From Ruminococcus callidus (GTDB lineage: Bacteria > Bacillota > Clostridia > Oscillospirales > Ruminococcaceae): a DNA stretch of 64,000 nt. The position numbers were made by a program, and so were the translations under genes. The notes under the pieces are model-generated. The model had not been told where the DNA came from. It saw only the letters and a program-made list of their open reading frames with translations, and searched no databases. The number at the start of each line of letters is the position of its first letter. Position 1 is the first letter of the stretch. Where the stretch lies: NCBI RefSeq assembly GCF_020709055.1, contig NZ_JAJFCK010000001.1, positions 1 to 64,000 of the forward strand. The letters are read 5' to 3'. Below are positions 54,475-62,799 of the stretch, piece by piece.

Positions 54475-54494
54475 GGTTTTCTATGAGAAATCAC

Positions 54495-55004
54495 CTATTC
54501 CCAAGTGTACTTTGTCAAATTCCCTTCCGTTGACAAATTCGGATATTCCCACTGCCGCAAAACTTCATATGCCGCGATGGCAACTGAATTCGAAAGATTC
54601 AAACTTCGCAATGTTTTTCGCATGGGAATTCGCACGCAAGTATCCGGATTGTGATACAGCAGCGTTTCATCCAAGCCGCGGTCTTCCCTTCCAAACACCA
54701 GATATACCGGTTTCTCCTGCGAATACGCAACATCACTGTGAATATGCTTTCCTTTGGTTGTGAAATAATAATACATACCATTCGGATTTTTCAGAAAAAA
54801 ATCCCCGATATCCTGATAATATGTGATATCCAGTTTATCCCAATAGTCAAGACCAGCACGCTTGAGCTGCTTATCTGTTACAACAAATCCAAGCGGTTCC
54901 ACAAGATGCAATCTTGCACCAGTGACCGCACAAGTTCTGGAGATATTCCCCGTGTTCTGCGGAATCTGCGGTTCTACCAGAACAATATTCAATTGTGGTG
55001 TCAT
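54495..55004 (-). CDS. trmL: tRNA (cytidine/uridine-34-2'-O)-methyltransferase
   Basis: A 169-aa SPOUT-family methyltransferase that 2'-O-methylates the wobble base of certain leucine tRNAs. The conserved opening LNIVLVEPQIPQNTGNISRT, the central LVFGREDRGL and the C-terminal knot IPMRKTLRSLNLSNSVAIA are intact. GGAGGGAG precedes the ATG at 55004. Monocistronic. Confidence 0.93.
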   Translation of the reverse strand: MTPQLNIVLVEPQIPQNTGNISRTCAVTGARLHLVEPLGFVVTDKQLKRAGLDYWDKLDITYYQDIGDFFLKNPNGMYYYFTTKGKHIHSDVAYSQEKPVYLVFGREDRGLDETLLYHNPDTCVRIPMRKTLRSLNLSNSVAIAAYEVLRQWEYPNLSTEGNLTKYTWE

Positions 55005-55116
55005 ATTGCTCTCCCTCCTTTCCGTTTATCATGCATAAAATACTGACTTTCCGCAAATACTAGAATTGTAACAGGAATCCGCAAAAAGCGGCTGTTCAGA
55101 AAGGAGGCCTCCCTTT

Positions 55117-55290
55117 ATGACCATTAAGTCTATTGTTCGTGGAGTAACCGTTGGTGCAACTGTTGGAACTGTCTGCTATATGATGTCAAAGGCAACATCC
55201 AGACAGAAGCACGACATCAAGAAAAATGCCGGAAAAGCAGTAAAAGCTGCTGGCTGTGTGCTGGACGATATCACATCTCTGATGTGGTAG
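55117..55290 (+). CDS. Small 57-aa protein of unknown function
   Basis: A short open frame with an excellent AAAGGAGG site 10 bases before the ATG. The product has a weakly hydrophobic Gly/Thr/Val segment (about 8-23) that could sit in or on the membrane, then a basic Lys-rich stretch (RQKHDIKKNAGKAVKAAG) and a DDITSLMW end, like the YtxH-type small membrane-associated proteins of Firmicutes. Its 3' end overlaps ruvX by 20 nt tail to tail. The gene is credible on start-site and composition; function unknown. Confidence 0.7.
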   Translation: MTIKSIVRGVTVGATVGTVCYMMSKATSRQKHDIKKNAGKAVKAAGCVLDDITSLMW

Positions 55291-55705
55291 TCACATTCTT
55301 TCGATACCCAAGATAGCTTTCCAAAATAATTGTGGCAGCGACTGCATCGACAACTGCTTTTCGTTTCTTCCCACGTGTGTTTGTCACATTCAAATAAGAA
55401 TGCGCCGACACGGTCGTACAGCGTTCGTCCCACAATTCAACCGGAAGATTCGTTAATTTCTGTAATCCATCTGCAAAGAGCCGGCATAGTTCGGCTCTTT
55501 CGCCTATAGTGCCATTCATATTTTTTGGAAATCCAACAACAATCATCTGTGCACGATGCTCTTTTGCAGCATCTGCCACCTTTTCCATACAGCGGTCAAA
55601 ATCATGCTCAGAGATCACACCAATGGGAGAAGCCAGCATTTCTCCTTTGTCGCAAATTGCCAAACCCGTGCGAGCATCCCCAAAATCTACACCTAAAATA
55701 ATCAT
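55271..55705 (-). CDS. ruvX: YqgF/RuvX Holliday-junction resolvase-like protein
   Basis: A 144-aa RNase H-fold nuclease of the YqgF family, implicated in 16S rRNA 5'-end maturation and in Holliday-junction resolution. The acidic active site is seen as GVDFGDARTGLA (about 5-16), the VVGFPKNMNG block, WDERCTT and the closing Asp of VVDAVAA. It is the last gene of the pyrimidine operon, 9 nt after pyrD, an association by transcription rather than by pathway. Confidence 0.92.
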   Translation of the reverse strand: MIILGVDFGDARTGLAICDKGEMLASPIGVISEHDFDRCMEKVADAAKEHRAQMIVVGFPKNMNGTIGERAELCRLFADGLQKLTNLPVELWDERCTTVSAHSYLNVTNTRGKKRKAVVDAVAATIILESYLGYRKNVTTTSEM

Positions 55706-55714
55706 GCGACTCTC

Positions 55715-56626
55715 CTACCACGGCTGTACAGTTCCAATAATTTCGTGAACATCTGCAATCTGATGAGCATCCAGCCATTCTTCCATCTCCTGAATGATAT
55801 GAACCGGTGCATACGGATCTGTGAAAATTGCAGCGCCAACCTGAACTGCCGATGCACCAGCCATCATCATTTCAATGGCATCTGCCCCACTGGAAACACC
55901 ACCCATACCAATAATCGGAATCGAAACTGCCTGCGAAACCTGCCATACCATGCGAACTGCCAGCGGAAATACAGCCGGTCCAGACATACCGCCAACATTA
56001 TTCTTCAGAATCGGACGGCGATTTTCGATATTAATGCGCATTCCAAGGAGCGTGTTGATCAGAGAAACCGAATCTGCGCCAGCGCTCTCCACTGCCTTTG
56101 CAATCTCCGTAATGCTGGTGACATTAGGAGAAAGCTTGACAATCAACGGCTTTTTCGTTGCTTTCCGAACAGCTGCAGTAATCGCTTCCGCACTCTCGCA
56201 GTGTACACCAAAAGCAGCACCGCCTTTTTTGACATTCGGACAAGAGATGTTCAGTTCAATCATATGAACATCTGTCTGATCCAGTTTTTCCGCAATGGAT
56301 ACACACTCTTCAATTGTAGAGCCAGCGATATTTGCCAGAATCACAGTATCCTTGGTCAAAAGATTTGGCAGTTCCCGTTCCAAAAACGCATCAATTCCGG
56401 GATTCTGCAATCCAACTGAATTCAGCATACCCCCTGTGGTTTCTGCAATACGAGGTGCCGGATTTCCGGGACGAGGCTGTCCTGTTGTTCCTTTAGTTGC
56501 AATACCGCCGAGCAGAGAAAGCGGAAACAGCTGCTCATACTCTCTTCCATATCCGAATACGCCAGATGCCGGAATAATCGGATTTTTCAATGTTACGCCT
56601 GCAACTTCAACCGATAAATTTGCCAT
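55715..56626 (-). CDS. pyrD: Dihydroorotate dehydrogenase B, catalytic subunit
   Basis: A 303-aa FMN-containing (beta/alpha)8 enzyme, class 1B, that oxidises dihydroorotate to orotate with NAD+ through its PyrK partner. Diagnostic features are NPIIPASGVFG, the NISCPNVKKGG segment with the catalytic Cys, and IGMGGVSSGADAIEMMMAGA. The ATG follows the pyrK stop immediately (TAAATG), with GAGGAGG inside pyrK. Confidence 0.96.
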   Translation of the reverse strand: MANLSVEVAGVTLKNPIIPASGVFGYGREYEQLFPLSLLGGIATKGTTGQPRPGNPAPRIAETTGGMLNSVGLQNPGIDAFLERELPNLLTKDTVILANIAGSTIEECVSIAEKLDQTDVHMIELNISCPNVKKGGAAFGVHCESAEAITAAVRKATKKPLIVKLSPNVTSITEIAKAVESAGADSVSLINTLLGMRINIENRRPILKNNVGGMSGPAVFPLAVRMVWQVSQAVSIPIIGMGGVSSGADAIEMMMAGASAVQVGAAIFTDPYAPVHIIQEMEEWLDAHQIADVHEIIGTVQPW

Positions 56627-57397
56627 TTACCAAATAACCTCCTCTGCACGAAATACCGGGCCATCTTTGCAAACATGACCCATCACAGGTTTTCCCTCTC
56701 GCTCCAACTCACAAGCACATACCAGGCAAGCACCGATTCCACAGCCCATGCGTTCCTCCATGGATACTTCGCAAGGCACGCCGGCTTTTTTTGCCACGGC
56801 AGCAACAAACTTTAGCATCGGACGAGGTCCACAGGCATACACCATATCCGTTTTCTTGTCCGCAAGGATTTCTTTCAACGGTTCTGTCACCAACGCATGC
56901 CGGCCAGCCGTGCCATCATCTGTACATAAAATGGGATTTGCACCGCTTTCCTGAAATTCTTTTTGGAGAGTCACAATTCCAGCGGTGCGATAACCGCAAA
57001 TTGCGGTAGCTCGTTCCCCATAGTACTGTGCCAATGTGAGCATCGGCGGATTTCCGATACCGCCACCTACCAGAACAACATGCTTTGCCTCCGGCAAAAT
57101 GGTAAATCCATGGCCAAGCGGGCCAAGAACATCCATGGTTTCTCCCGGACGAAGTGATGCGATTTTTTGCGTGCCATTTCCCTTTACTTCAAAAACAATG
57201 GTCAGCGTTCCGTTTTCTTTGTTGATCTCACAAATAGAAATGGGACGGCGCAGGGTAAATCCCAACGGAAGAATATGCACAAACTGCCCCGGTACTGCTG
57301 CTGCTGCCAACGACGGACAGTGCAAAACAATTCGGAAAATATGCGCTGCAAGTGCCTCTTGTTTCAATATGGGTGCCTGCATCTGTTGATATGCCAT
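56627..57397 (-). CDS. pyrK: Dihydroorotate dehydrogenase B, electron-transfer subunit
   Basis: A 256-aa FAD/2Fe-2S subunit that passes electrons from PyrD to NAD+. It has a FAD-binding RRPISICEI box, the NAD-binding VLVGGGIGNPPML motif and the C-terminal iron-sulfur cysteines in MGCGIGACLVCAC plus a fourth Cys in HVCKDGPVF. The ATG at 57397 has AAAGGAG 9 bases upstream, in preference to the frame start three codons earlier. Adjacent to pyrD. Confidence 0.95.
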   Translation of the reverse strand: MAYQQMQAPILKQEALAAHIFRIVLHCPSLAAAAVPGQFVHILPLGFTLRRPISICEINKENGTLTIVFEVKGNGTQKIASLRPGETMDVLGPLGHGFTILPEAKHVVLVGGGIGNPPMLTLAQYYGERATAICGYRTAGIVTLQKEFQESGANPILCTDDGTAGRHALVTEPLKEILADKKTDMVYACGPRPMLKFVAAVAKKAGVPCEVSMEERMGCGIGACLVCACELEREGKPVMGHVCKDGPVFRAEEVIW

Positions 57398-57431
57398 ATC
57401 AAGCATCTCCTTTCAGTATCATTGATCAAAA

Positions 57432-57462
57432 ATGGCGGGCGGAAGAAACTCCTGCCCGCCAT
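57432..57462 (-). terminator. Internal terminator between carB and pyrKD
   Basis: On the minus strand ATGGCGGGC pairs perfectly with GCCCGCCAT over a 13-nt loop and is followed by TTTTT. It divides carB from pyrK inside an otherwise continuous operon, so pyrK-pyrD-ruvX may be expressed at a lower level or by a separate promoter. Confidence 0.75.
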
Positions 57463-57487
57463 GGGAATCCAATGGAAACAATATCAA

Positions 57488-60400
57488 TTAGATTTTTGTG
57501 ATGTCAATCATTTCAACGTCATCAATGCTGCGTCCGGATTCCAAAACATTTGCCAGTGCAGAGGCCGTATCGATTGCAGTCAGGCAGCAGATGGAACGCT
57601 CTACAGACTTCCGGCGCATCTTTACGCTATCTCTTGCCGGCAGACGTCCTTTTTCGGAGGTGGAAATCATATAGTGAATCTTCCCGCTCTCCAAAAGCGT
57701 AATGGTATTTGGTTCGCCGTCCGAAATCTTTTTTACCAGATTGGTAGCGATCATGTTGTGATTCAAAACCGCAGCCGTTCCACTGGTGCCATAGAGTTCG
57801 AATCCCATCCGTGCGAACTTATCTGCAATTGCGATGATTTCCTGCTTGTCGCTATCCCGAACGGAAATCAGCACGCCGCCTTCCTTTTTCAGGTCATATC
57901 CGGCAGCAATCAAACCCTTCAGAAGTGCATCCTCCAGATTGGTGGCAATGCCAAGGCACTCACCCGTGGACTTCATCTCCGGACCAAGCATAGTATCTAC
58001 ATCCTGAAGCTTTTCGAAGCTGAATACCGGTACCTTAACCGCAACATACTTCCCCTTCGGATGCAAACCCGGCTGATAACCGAGGCTCTTCAGCGTTTCA
58101 CCAAGCATGATCTTGGTTGCAATATCTACCATAGGAATGCCAGTCACCTTACTGATATACGGTACCGTACGAGAGGAACGAGGATTTACTTCGATGACAT
58201 ACACTTCATTGTTATAGACTACATACTGAATGTTAATCAGACCAACTGCGTGCAGTTCCTTTGCCAAAAGGCCAGTGTATCTTACAATAGTATCTGTTAC
58301 CGTTTCACTCAGATTCTGCGCCGGATAGATCGAAATGGAGTCGCCAGAGTGCACGCCTGCACGCTCTACGTGTTCCATGATTCCGGGAATCAGATAATCG
58401 GTGCCATCACAAATTGCATCGACTTCCACCTCGGTACCCATCATATACTTATCGATAAGAACTGGATTTTCAATCATATGACTTGTAATAATCGCCATAT
58501 ACTCTACGATATCCTTGTCTGAGTGCGCAATGATCATGTTCTGACCACCGAGGACGTAAGACGGACGCATCAATACCGGATAACCCAGATCGTTCGCTGC
58601 CTTTAATGCCTCTTCGGTTGTCATAACAGTTTCGCCGGCCGGACGAGGGATACTGCATCTGCCAAGGAGTTCATCAAAACGTTCTCTGTCCTCTGCAGCG
58701 TCAATGTCATCCGCAGAAGTACCAAGGATACGAACACCCATATCTGCCAGATACCGAGTCAGCTTGATTGCAGTTTGCCCGCCAAACTGTACCACAACAC
58801 CATACGGATTTTCTGTGTTGATGATATTGGCAACGTCTTCCTTGGTCAGCGGGTCGAAATACAGGCGGTCGCCGGTATCAAAGTCCGTGGAAACCGTTTC
58901 CGGATTGTTGTTGCAAATGATTGCCTCGCAGCCCATTTCTTTCAGTGTCCATACGCAGTGTACCGAGCAATAGTCGAACTCAATACCCTGACCAATTCGA
59001 ATTGGGCCGGAACCAAATACGATAATTTTCTTCTTGTCGCTGTTCTGACGTTCAATGAATTCCTTTGCTTCATTTTCATCGTCATATGTGGAGTAGAAAT
59101 ACGGTGTTTCTGCCTTAAATTCTCCGGCGCAGGTATCAACCATCTTATAAACTGCATGGCGATGCATTGGGCATTTCTTGCCGGAAATCCGTTCAATGGT
59201 GCCATCCAGATAACCGCACTGCTTTGCCAGCAGATAAAGATCTTCTGTCAGCGGTTTTTCCGCCATTTCCCGCTCCAGTTCAATCAGATTCATCAGCTTA
59301 TTCAGGAACCAGCAGTCAACCATGGTCAGCTCGTGAAGTTCTTCAACGGTTTTGCCACGCTTCATTGCCTCGTACAGCTGGAATGCACGCTCATCATCTA
59401 CGACCTGGAGCCGCTCCATGATCTCATCCAAAGACATCTTCTCGTACTTTTTCATGTTCATGGAATCCACGCCAAGCTCAGTCGAACGAACTGCCTTCAT
59501 GATGGCTTCTTCAAAAGTCGTACCAATTGCCATAACTTCACCGGTTGCCTTCATCTGTGTGCCAAGGGTACGCTTTGCATAGACAAACTTATCAAACGCC
59601 CACTTCGGATACTTGACAACAACATAGTCCAGTGCCGGCTCAAAGCATGCGTAGGTCTTACCAGTTACCTGATTAACGATCTCATCCAGCGTATAACCAA
59701 TGGCAATTCTCGCTGCAACCTTTGCAATCGGATAACCAGTTGCCTTGGAAGCCAGTGCGGAAGAACGAGATACACGGGGATTTACCTCAATGACAGCATA
59801 TTCCATGCTGGTCGGATGCAGGGCAAACTGGCAGTTGCATCCACCCTCTACCTTCAACTCCGAAATGATATTGATGGCAGCAGTACGGAGCATCTGATAT
59901 TCCCGATCTGTTAATGTAACTGTCGGTGCAATAACGATACTATCACCTGTATGCACACCAACCGGATCAAAATTTTCCATAGAGCAAACTGTGATAACGT
60001 TACCCTTTCTGTCACGAATTACCTCGAACTCGATTTCTTTCCAACCGCTGATGCACTTTTCAATCAGAACCTGTGTAATCGGAGAAAGGCGAAGACCATT
60101 CTTGGTGATGTCACGCAGCATTTCTTCGTTGTCTGCAATACCGCCACCAGTTCCGCCCAGTGTGAATGCCGGACGTACAATTACCGGATAACCAATCACT
60201 TCTGCAAATGCAACTGCATCATCAATGGTTTCAACCACCTTAGACGGAATGCATGGCTGGTTGATCTTTTCCATGGTATCCTTGAATGCCTGACGATCTT
60301 CTGCCTTGTGAATGGTCAGCGGATCTGCGCCCAGCAGCTTTACGCCGTTTTCTTCCAGAAATCCCTCTGCAGCAAGCTGCATGGACAGAGTCAATCCAGT

Positions 60401-60679
60401 CTGTCCGCCCATTGTAGAGAGCAGGCTGTCCGGCTTTTCAATCTGAATGATTTTCTTGACAACGTCCAGTGTCAGCGGTTCGATGTACACCTTATCTGCC
60501 ATTGCCTTATCCGTCATGATGGTAGCCGGATTGGAATTGATCAGAACGACTTCCAAGCCCTCCTGTTTCAATGCACGACATGCCTGTGTACCTGCATAGT
60601 CAAACTCCGCTGCCTGTCCGATAATGATCGGACCGGAGCCGATGACAAGAACCTTTTTGATATCATTTCTTAATGGCAT
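57488..60679 (-). CDS. carB: Carbamoyl-phosphate synthase large subunit
   Basis: A 1063-aa enzyme that assembles carbamoyl phosphate from bicarbonate, ammonia and two ATP. Both ATP-grasp halves are present, each opening with a KVLVIGSGPIIIGQ-type or KIIVFGSGPIRIGQG-type motif, followed by the linking oligomerisation region and a C-terminal allosteric MGS-like domain (about 930-1063). Length is normal. Its start overlaps the carA stop by 10 nt, the usual subunit order. Confidence 0.97.
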   Translation of the reverse strand: MPLRNDIKKVLVIGSGPIIIGQAAEFDYAGTQACRALKQEGLEVVLINSNPATIMTDKAMADKVYIEPLTLDVVKKIIQIEKPDSLLSTMGGQTGLTLSMQLAAEGFLEENGVKLLGADPLTIHKAEDRQAFKDTMEKINQPCIPSKVVETIDDAVAFAEVIGYPVIVRPAFTLGGTGGGIADNEEMLRDITKNGLRLSPITQVLIEKCISGWKEIEFEVIRDRKGNVITVCSMENFDPVGVHTGDSIVIAPTVTLTDREYQMLRTAAINIISELKVEGGCNCQFALHPTSMEYAVIEVNPRVSRSSALASKATGYPIAKVAARIAIGYTLDEIVNQVTGKTYACFEPALDYVVVKYPKWAFDKFVYAKRTLGTQMKATGEVMAIGTTFEEAIMKAVRSTELGVDSMNMKKYEKMSLDEIMERLQVVDDERAFQLYEAMKRGKTVEELHELTMVDCWFLNKLMNLIELEREMAEKPLTEDLYLLAKQCGYLDGTIERISGKKCPMHRHAVYKMVDTCAGEFKAETPYFYSTYDDENEAKEFIERQNSDKKKIIVFGSGPIRIGQGIEFDYCSVHCVWTLKEMGCEAIICNNNPETVSTDFDTGDRLYFDPLTKEDVANIINTENPYGVVVQFGGQTAIKLTRYLADMGVRILGTSADDIDAAEDRERFDELLGRCSIPRPAGETVMTTEEALKAANDLGYPVLMRPSYVLGGQNMIIAHSDKDIVEYMAIITSHMIENPVLIDKYMMGTEVEVDAICDGTDYLIPGIMEHVERAGVHSGDSISIYPAQNLSETVTDTIVRYTGLLAKELHAVGLINIQYVVYNNEVYVIEVNPRSSRTVPYISKVTGIPMVDIATKIMLGETLKSLGYQPGLHPKGKYVAVKVPVFSFEKLQDVDTMLGPEMKSTGECLGIATNLEDALLKGLIAAGYDLKKEGGVLISVRDSDKQEIIAIADKFARMGFELYGTSGTAAVLNHNMIATNLVKKISDGEPNTITLLESGKIHYMISTSEKGRLPARDSVKMRRKSVERSICCLTAIDTASALANVLESGRSIDDVEMIDITKI

Positions 60680-61791
60680 AGTGCACCCTTCTCCTTTTCC
60701 ATAACAGAAATAAATTCATCGAACAAATAAACCGTATCTAAAGGACCACCGTGTGCTTCCGGATGGAACTGTACAGTGAAAGCATTAATTTTCTTATAGC
60801 GAATGCCCTCGCAAGTCTGGTCATTTGCATTGATGTGCGAAACCTCACCAATCTCCGGATCCAGGCTCTCCCCTACGACTGCATAACCATGGTTCTGGCT
60901 GGTAACGTAGGTACGGTGGCTTGCCAGATCAATGACAGGCTGGTTGGCACCACGGTGACCATACTTCAGCTTTTCGGTAACACAGCCCTGAGAAAGTGCC
61001 AGCAGCTGGTGACCCAGACAAATGCCGAAAATCGGAATGCCCAGTGCAGCAATCTCACGAACATTCTGGATAATCTCCTGATTTTCAGAGGGATCTCCAG
61101 GGCCATTGGAAAGCATAATGCCATCCGGTGCAATTTCCCGCAATTCCTTTGCCGTAGTCTGTGCCGGGACAACTACAACCTCACATCCACGCTTTACCAG
61201 CTCATTCCGAATGTTTCTCTTGTAGCCAAAATCATAGAGTGCGACCTTATACTTCGGTGTTTCATCTCCGCAATAAGTGCGGATCTCTGTTCCAGTAACC
61301 GAAACAATTGCATTCTTGATCTCATAGGCACGAATCTGTTCCAGAAGTTCTTCTTTCTTCGAAAACGGATCTTCTGTGGTAATCATACCATTCATGACAC
61401 CAACTTCACGGATGATACGTGTCAGCTTTCTTGTGTCAATGTTGTAGATACCGACAATATTCTGTTCCTTCAGAAATTCATCAATATTTCCTTCCATTCG
61501 GAAGTTCGACGGTGTATCGCACCATTCACGGACAATATATCCGCCAATGTACGACTGTGCAGATTCGCTGTCTGCCTGATTCACGCCATAGTTGCCAATC
61601 AGCGGAAAAGTCTGTGTGACAAGCTGACCGTAATAACTCGGATCCGTCAAGGTCTCCTGATAAGCAGTCATACCAGTTGTAAATACAACTTCTCCCAATG
61701 CCGTTCCTTTTACACCAAAATGCAGCCCTTCAAAAATTGTTCCGTCTGCCAAAAGGAGATAGGCTTTATCGCCACGTTCCAATAAAGACAT
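60670..61791 (-). CDS. carA: Carbamoyl-phosphate synthase small subunit
   Basis: A 373-aa glutaminase subunit that feeds ammonia through a tunnel to CarB. The class I amidotransferase triad is complete: Cys in FGICLGHQLLA, and His and Glu in VQFHPEAHGG. AAAGGA precedes the ATG. The N-terminal CPSase domain begins AYLLLADGTIFEG. Confidence 0.97.
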   Translation of the reverse strand: MSLLERGDKAYLLLADGTIFEGLHFGVKGTALGEVVFTTGMTAYQETLTDPSYYGQLVTQTFPLIGNYGVNQADSESAQSYIGGYIVREWCDTPSNFRMEGNIDEFLKEQNIVGIYNIDTRKLTRIIREVGVMNGMITTEDPFSKKEELLEQIRAYEIKNAIVSVTGTEIRTYCGDETPKYKVALYDFGYKRNIRNELVKRGCEVVVVPAQTTAKELREIAPDGIMLSNGPGDPSENQEIIQNVREIAALGIPIFGICLGHQLLALSQGCVTEKLKYGHRGANQPVIDLASHRTYVTSQNHGYAVVGESLDPEIGEVSHINANDQTCEGIRYKKINAFTVQFHPEAHGGPLDTVYLFDEFISVMEKEKGALCH

Positions 61792-61870
61792 GACACCAGT
61801 CCTTTCTGTTATATTCTCGTTTTTGCCATTCTATTTTACGCAGTCCATACAAACTGTTTTTGAATAACCA

Positions 61871-62794
61871 TTATTTTTGCAGATATGCCATAATATCATC
61901 CCGCATCCGGATTGCTTCTCTCCGGGCAGCCTTTGCGAAATCTTCTTCCGGACAATTTTCTTCCTTTTTGTAAGCACACATAATTGCACGAGAAGAATTC
62001 ACAATGGCACCTCTTCCGTTGGCATCAAATGCACCGGCAACGCCCTTTGCGCCGCCGCCCTGCGCACCATAGCCAGGAACAAGGAACATGGTATGCGGAA
62101 GCTTTGCCCGCAGTTCTGCCAGCTGTTCCGGATAAGTTGCACCAACTACAGCACCTACTGCCGAGTAGCCATACTTTCCGATCTGCTGTTCTCCCCACTT
62201 TTCGCACATTTCACCCATGATCTCATAAACCGACTTGCCGTCAATTTTCCGATCCTGAAGCTCCCCGCTAGAGGGATTCGAAGTCTTTGCCAGAACAAAG
62301 ATTCCCTTGTCATACTTCTGGCAGACATCCAGCAACGGCTGGATTCCATCTGTTCCAAGGTATCCATTGACAGTCAAAGCATCTGCGCCAAATGGCTCCA
62401 GCTCCACGCCATCTACCATTACTTTTCCCAGATGCGCTGTTGCATATGCAGTCATGGTTGCGCCAATGTCATTCCGCTTACCATCTGTCATAACATACAT
62501 GCCCTTTTGCTGTGCATAACGAATGGTTTCTGCCAGTGTCCGCACACCTTCCCAGCCATACATCTCATAATAGGCTGCCTGCGGTTTGATTGCAGGAACA
62601 ATGTCACAAAGTTCGTCAATCAAAGCCTTATTAAATGCCAGAATCGCTCCGGCAGCGGCTTTCAAGGTATGTCCGTCCTTAACAAAGAAAGCATCCTTCA
62701 AAAAGCGAGGAACATATTCCAGCTTCGGATCCAATCCGGCAACAGACGGATTTTTCAATTCGTCAATCCGTGCAATCAATCTATCAAATGACAT
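61871..62794 (-). CDS. pyrF: Orotidine 5'-phosphate decarboxylase (type 2)
   Basis: A 307-aa decarboxylase, the last step to UMP. Its length and the SVAGLDPKLEYVP opening place it in the type 2 group, with the catalytic Lys-Asp array in the VMTDGKRNDIGATM segment. Lies 6 nt after pyrC and 79 nt before carA on the minus strand. Confidence 0.95.
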   Translation of the reverse strand: MSFDRLIARIDELKNPSVAGLDPKLEYVPRFLKDAFFVKDGHTLKAAAGAILAFNKALIDELCDIVPAIKPQAAYYEMYGWEGVRTLAETIRYAQQKGMYVMTDGKRNDIGATMTAYATAHLGKVMVDGVELEPFGADALTVNGYLGTDGIQPLLDVCQKYDKGIFVLAKTSNPSSGELQDRKIDGKSVYEIMGEMCEKWGEQQIGKYGYSAVGAVVGATYPEQLAELRAKLPHTMFLVPGYGAQGGGAKGVAGAFDANGRGAIVNSSRAIMCAYKKEENCPEEDFAKAARREAIRMRDDIMAYLQK

Positions 62795-62799
62795 ATTCC

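Noticed and set aside
57167..58522. 451-codon plus-strand frame opposite pyrK and carB
   Set aside because: Shadow of carB; spans the carB-pyrK terminator and has implausible composition.
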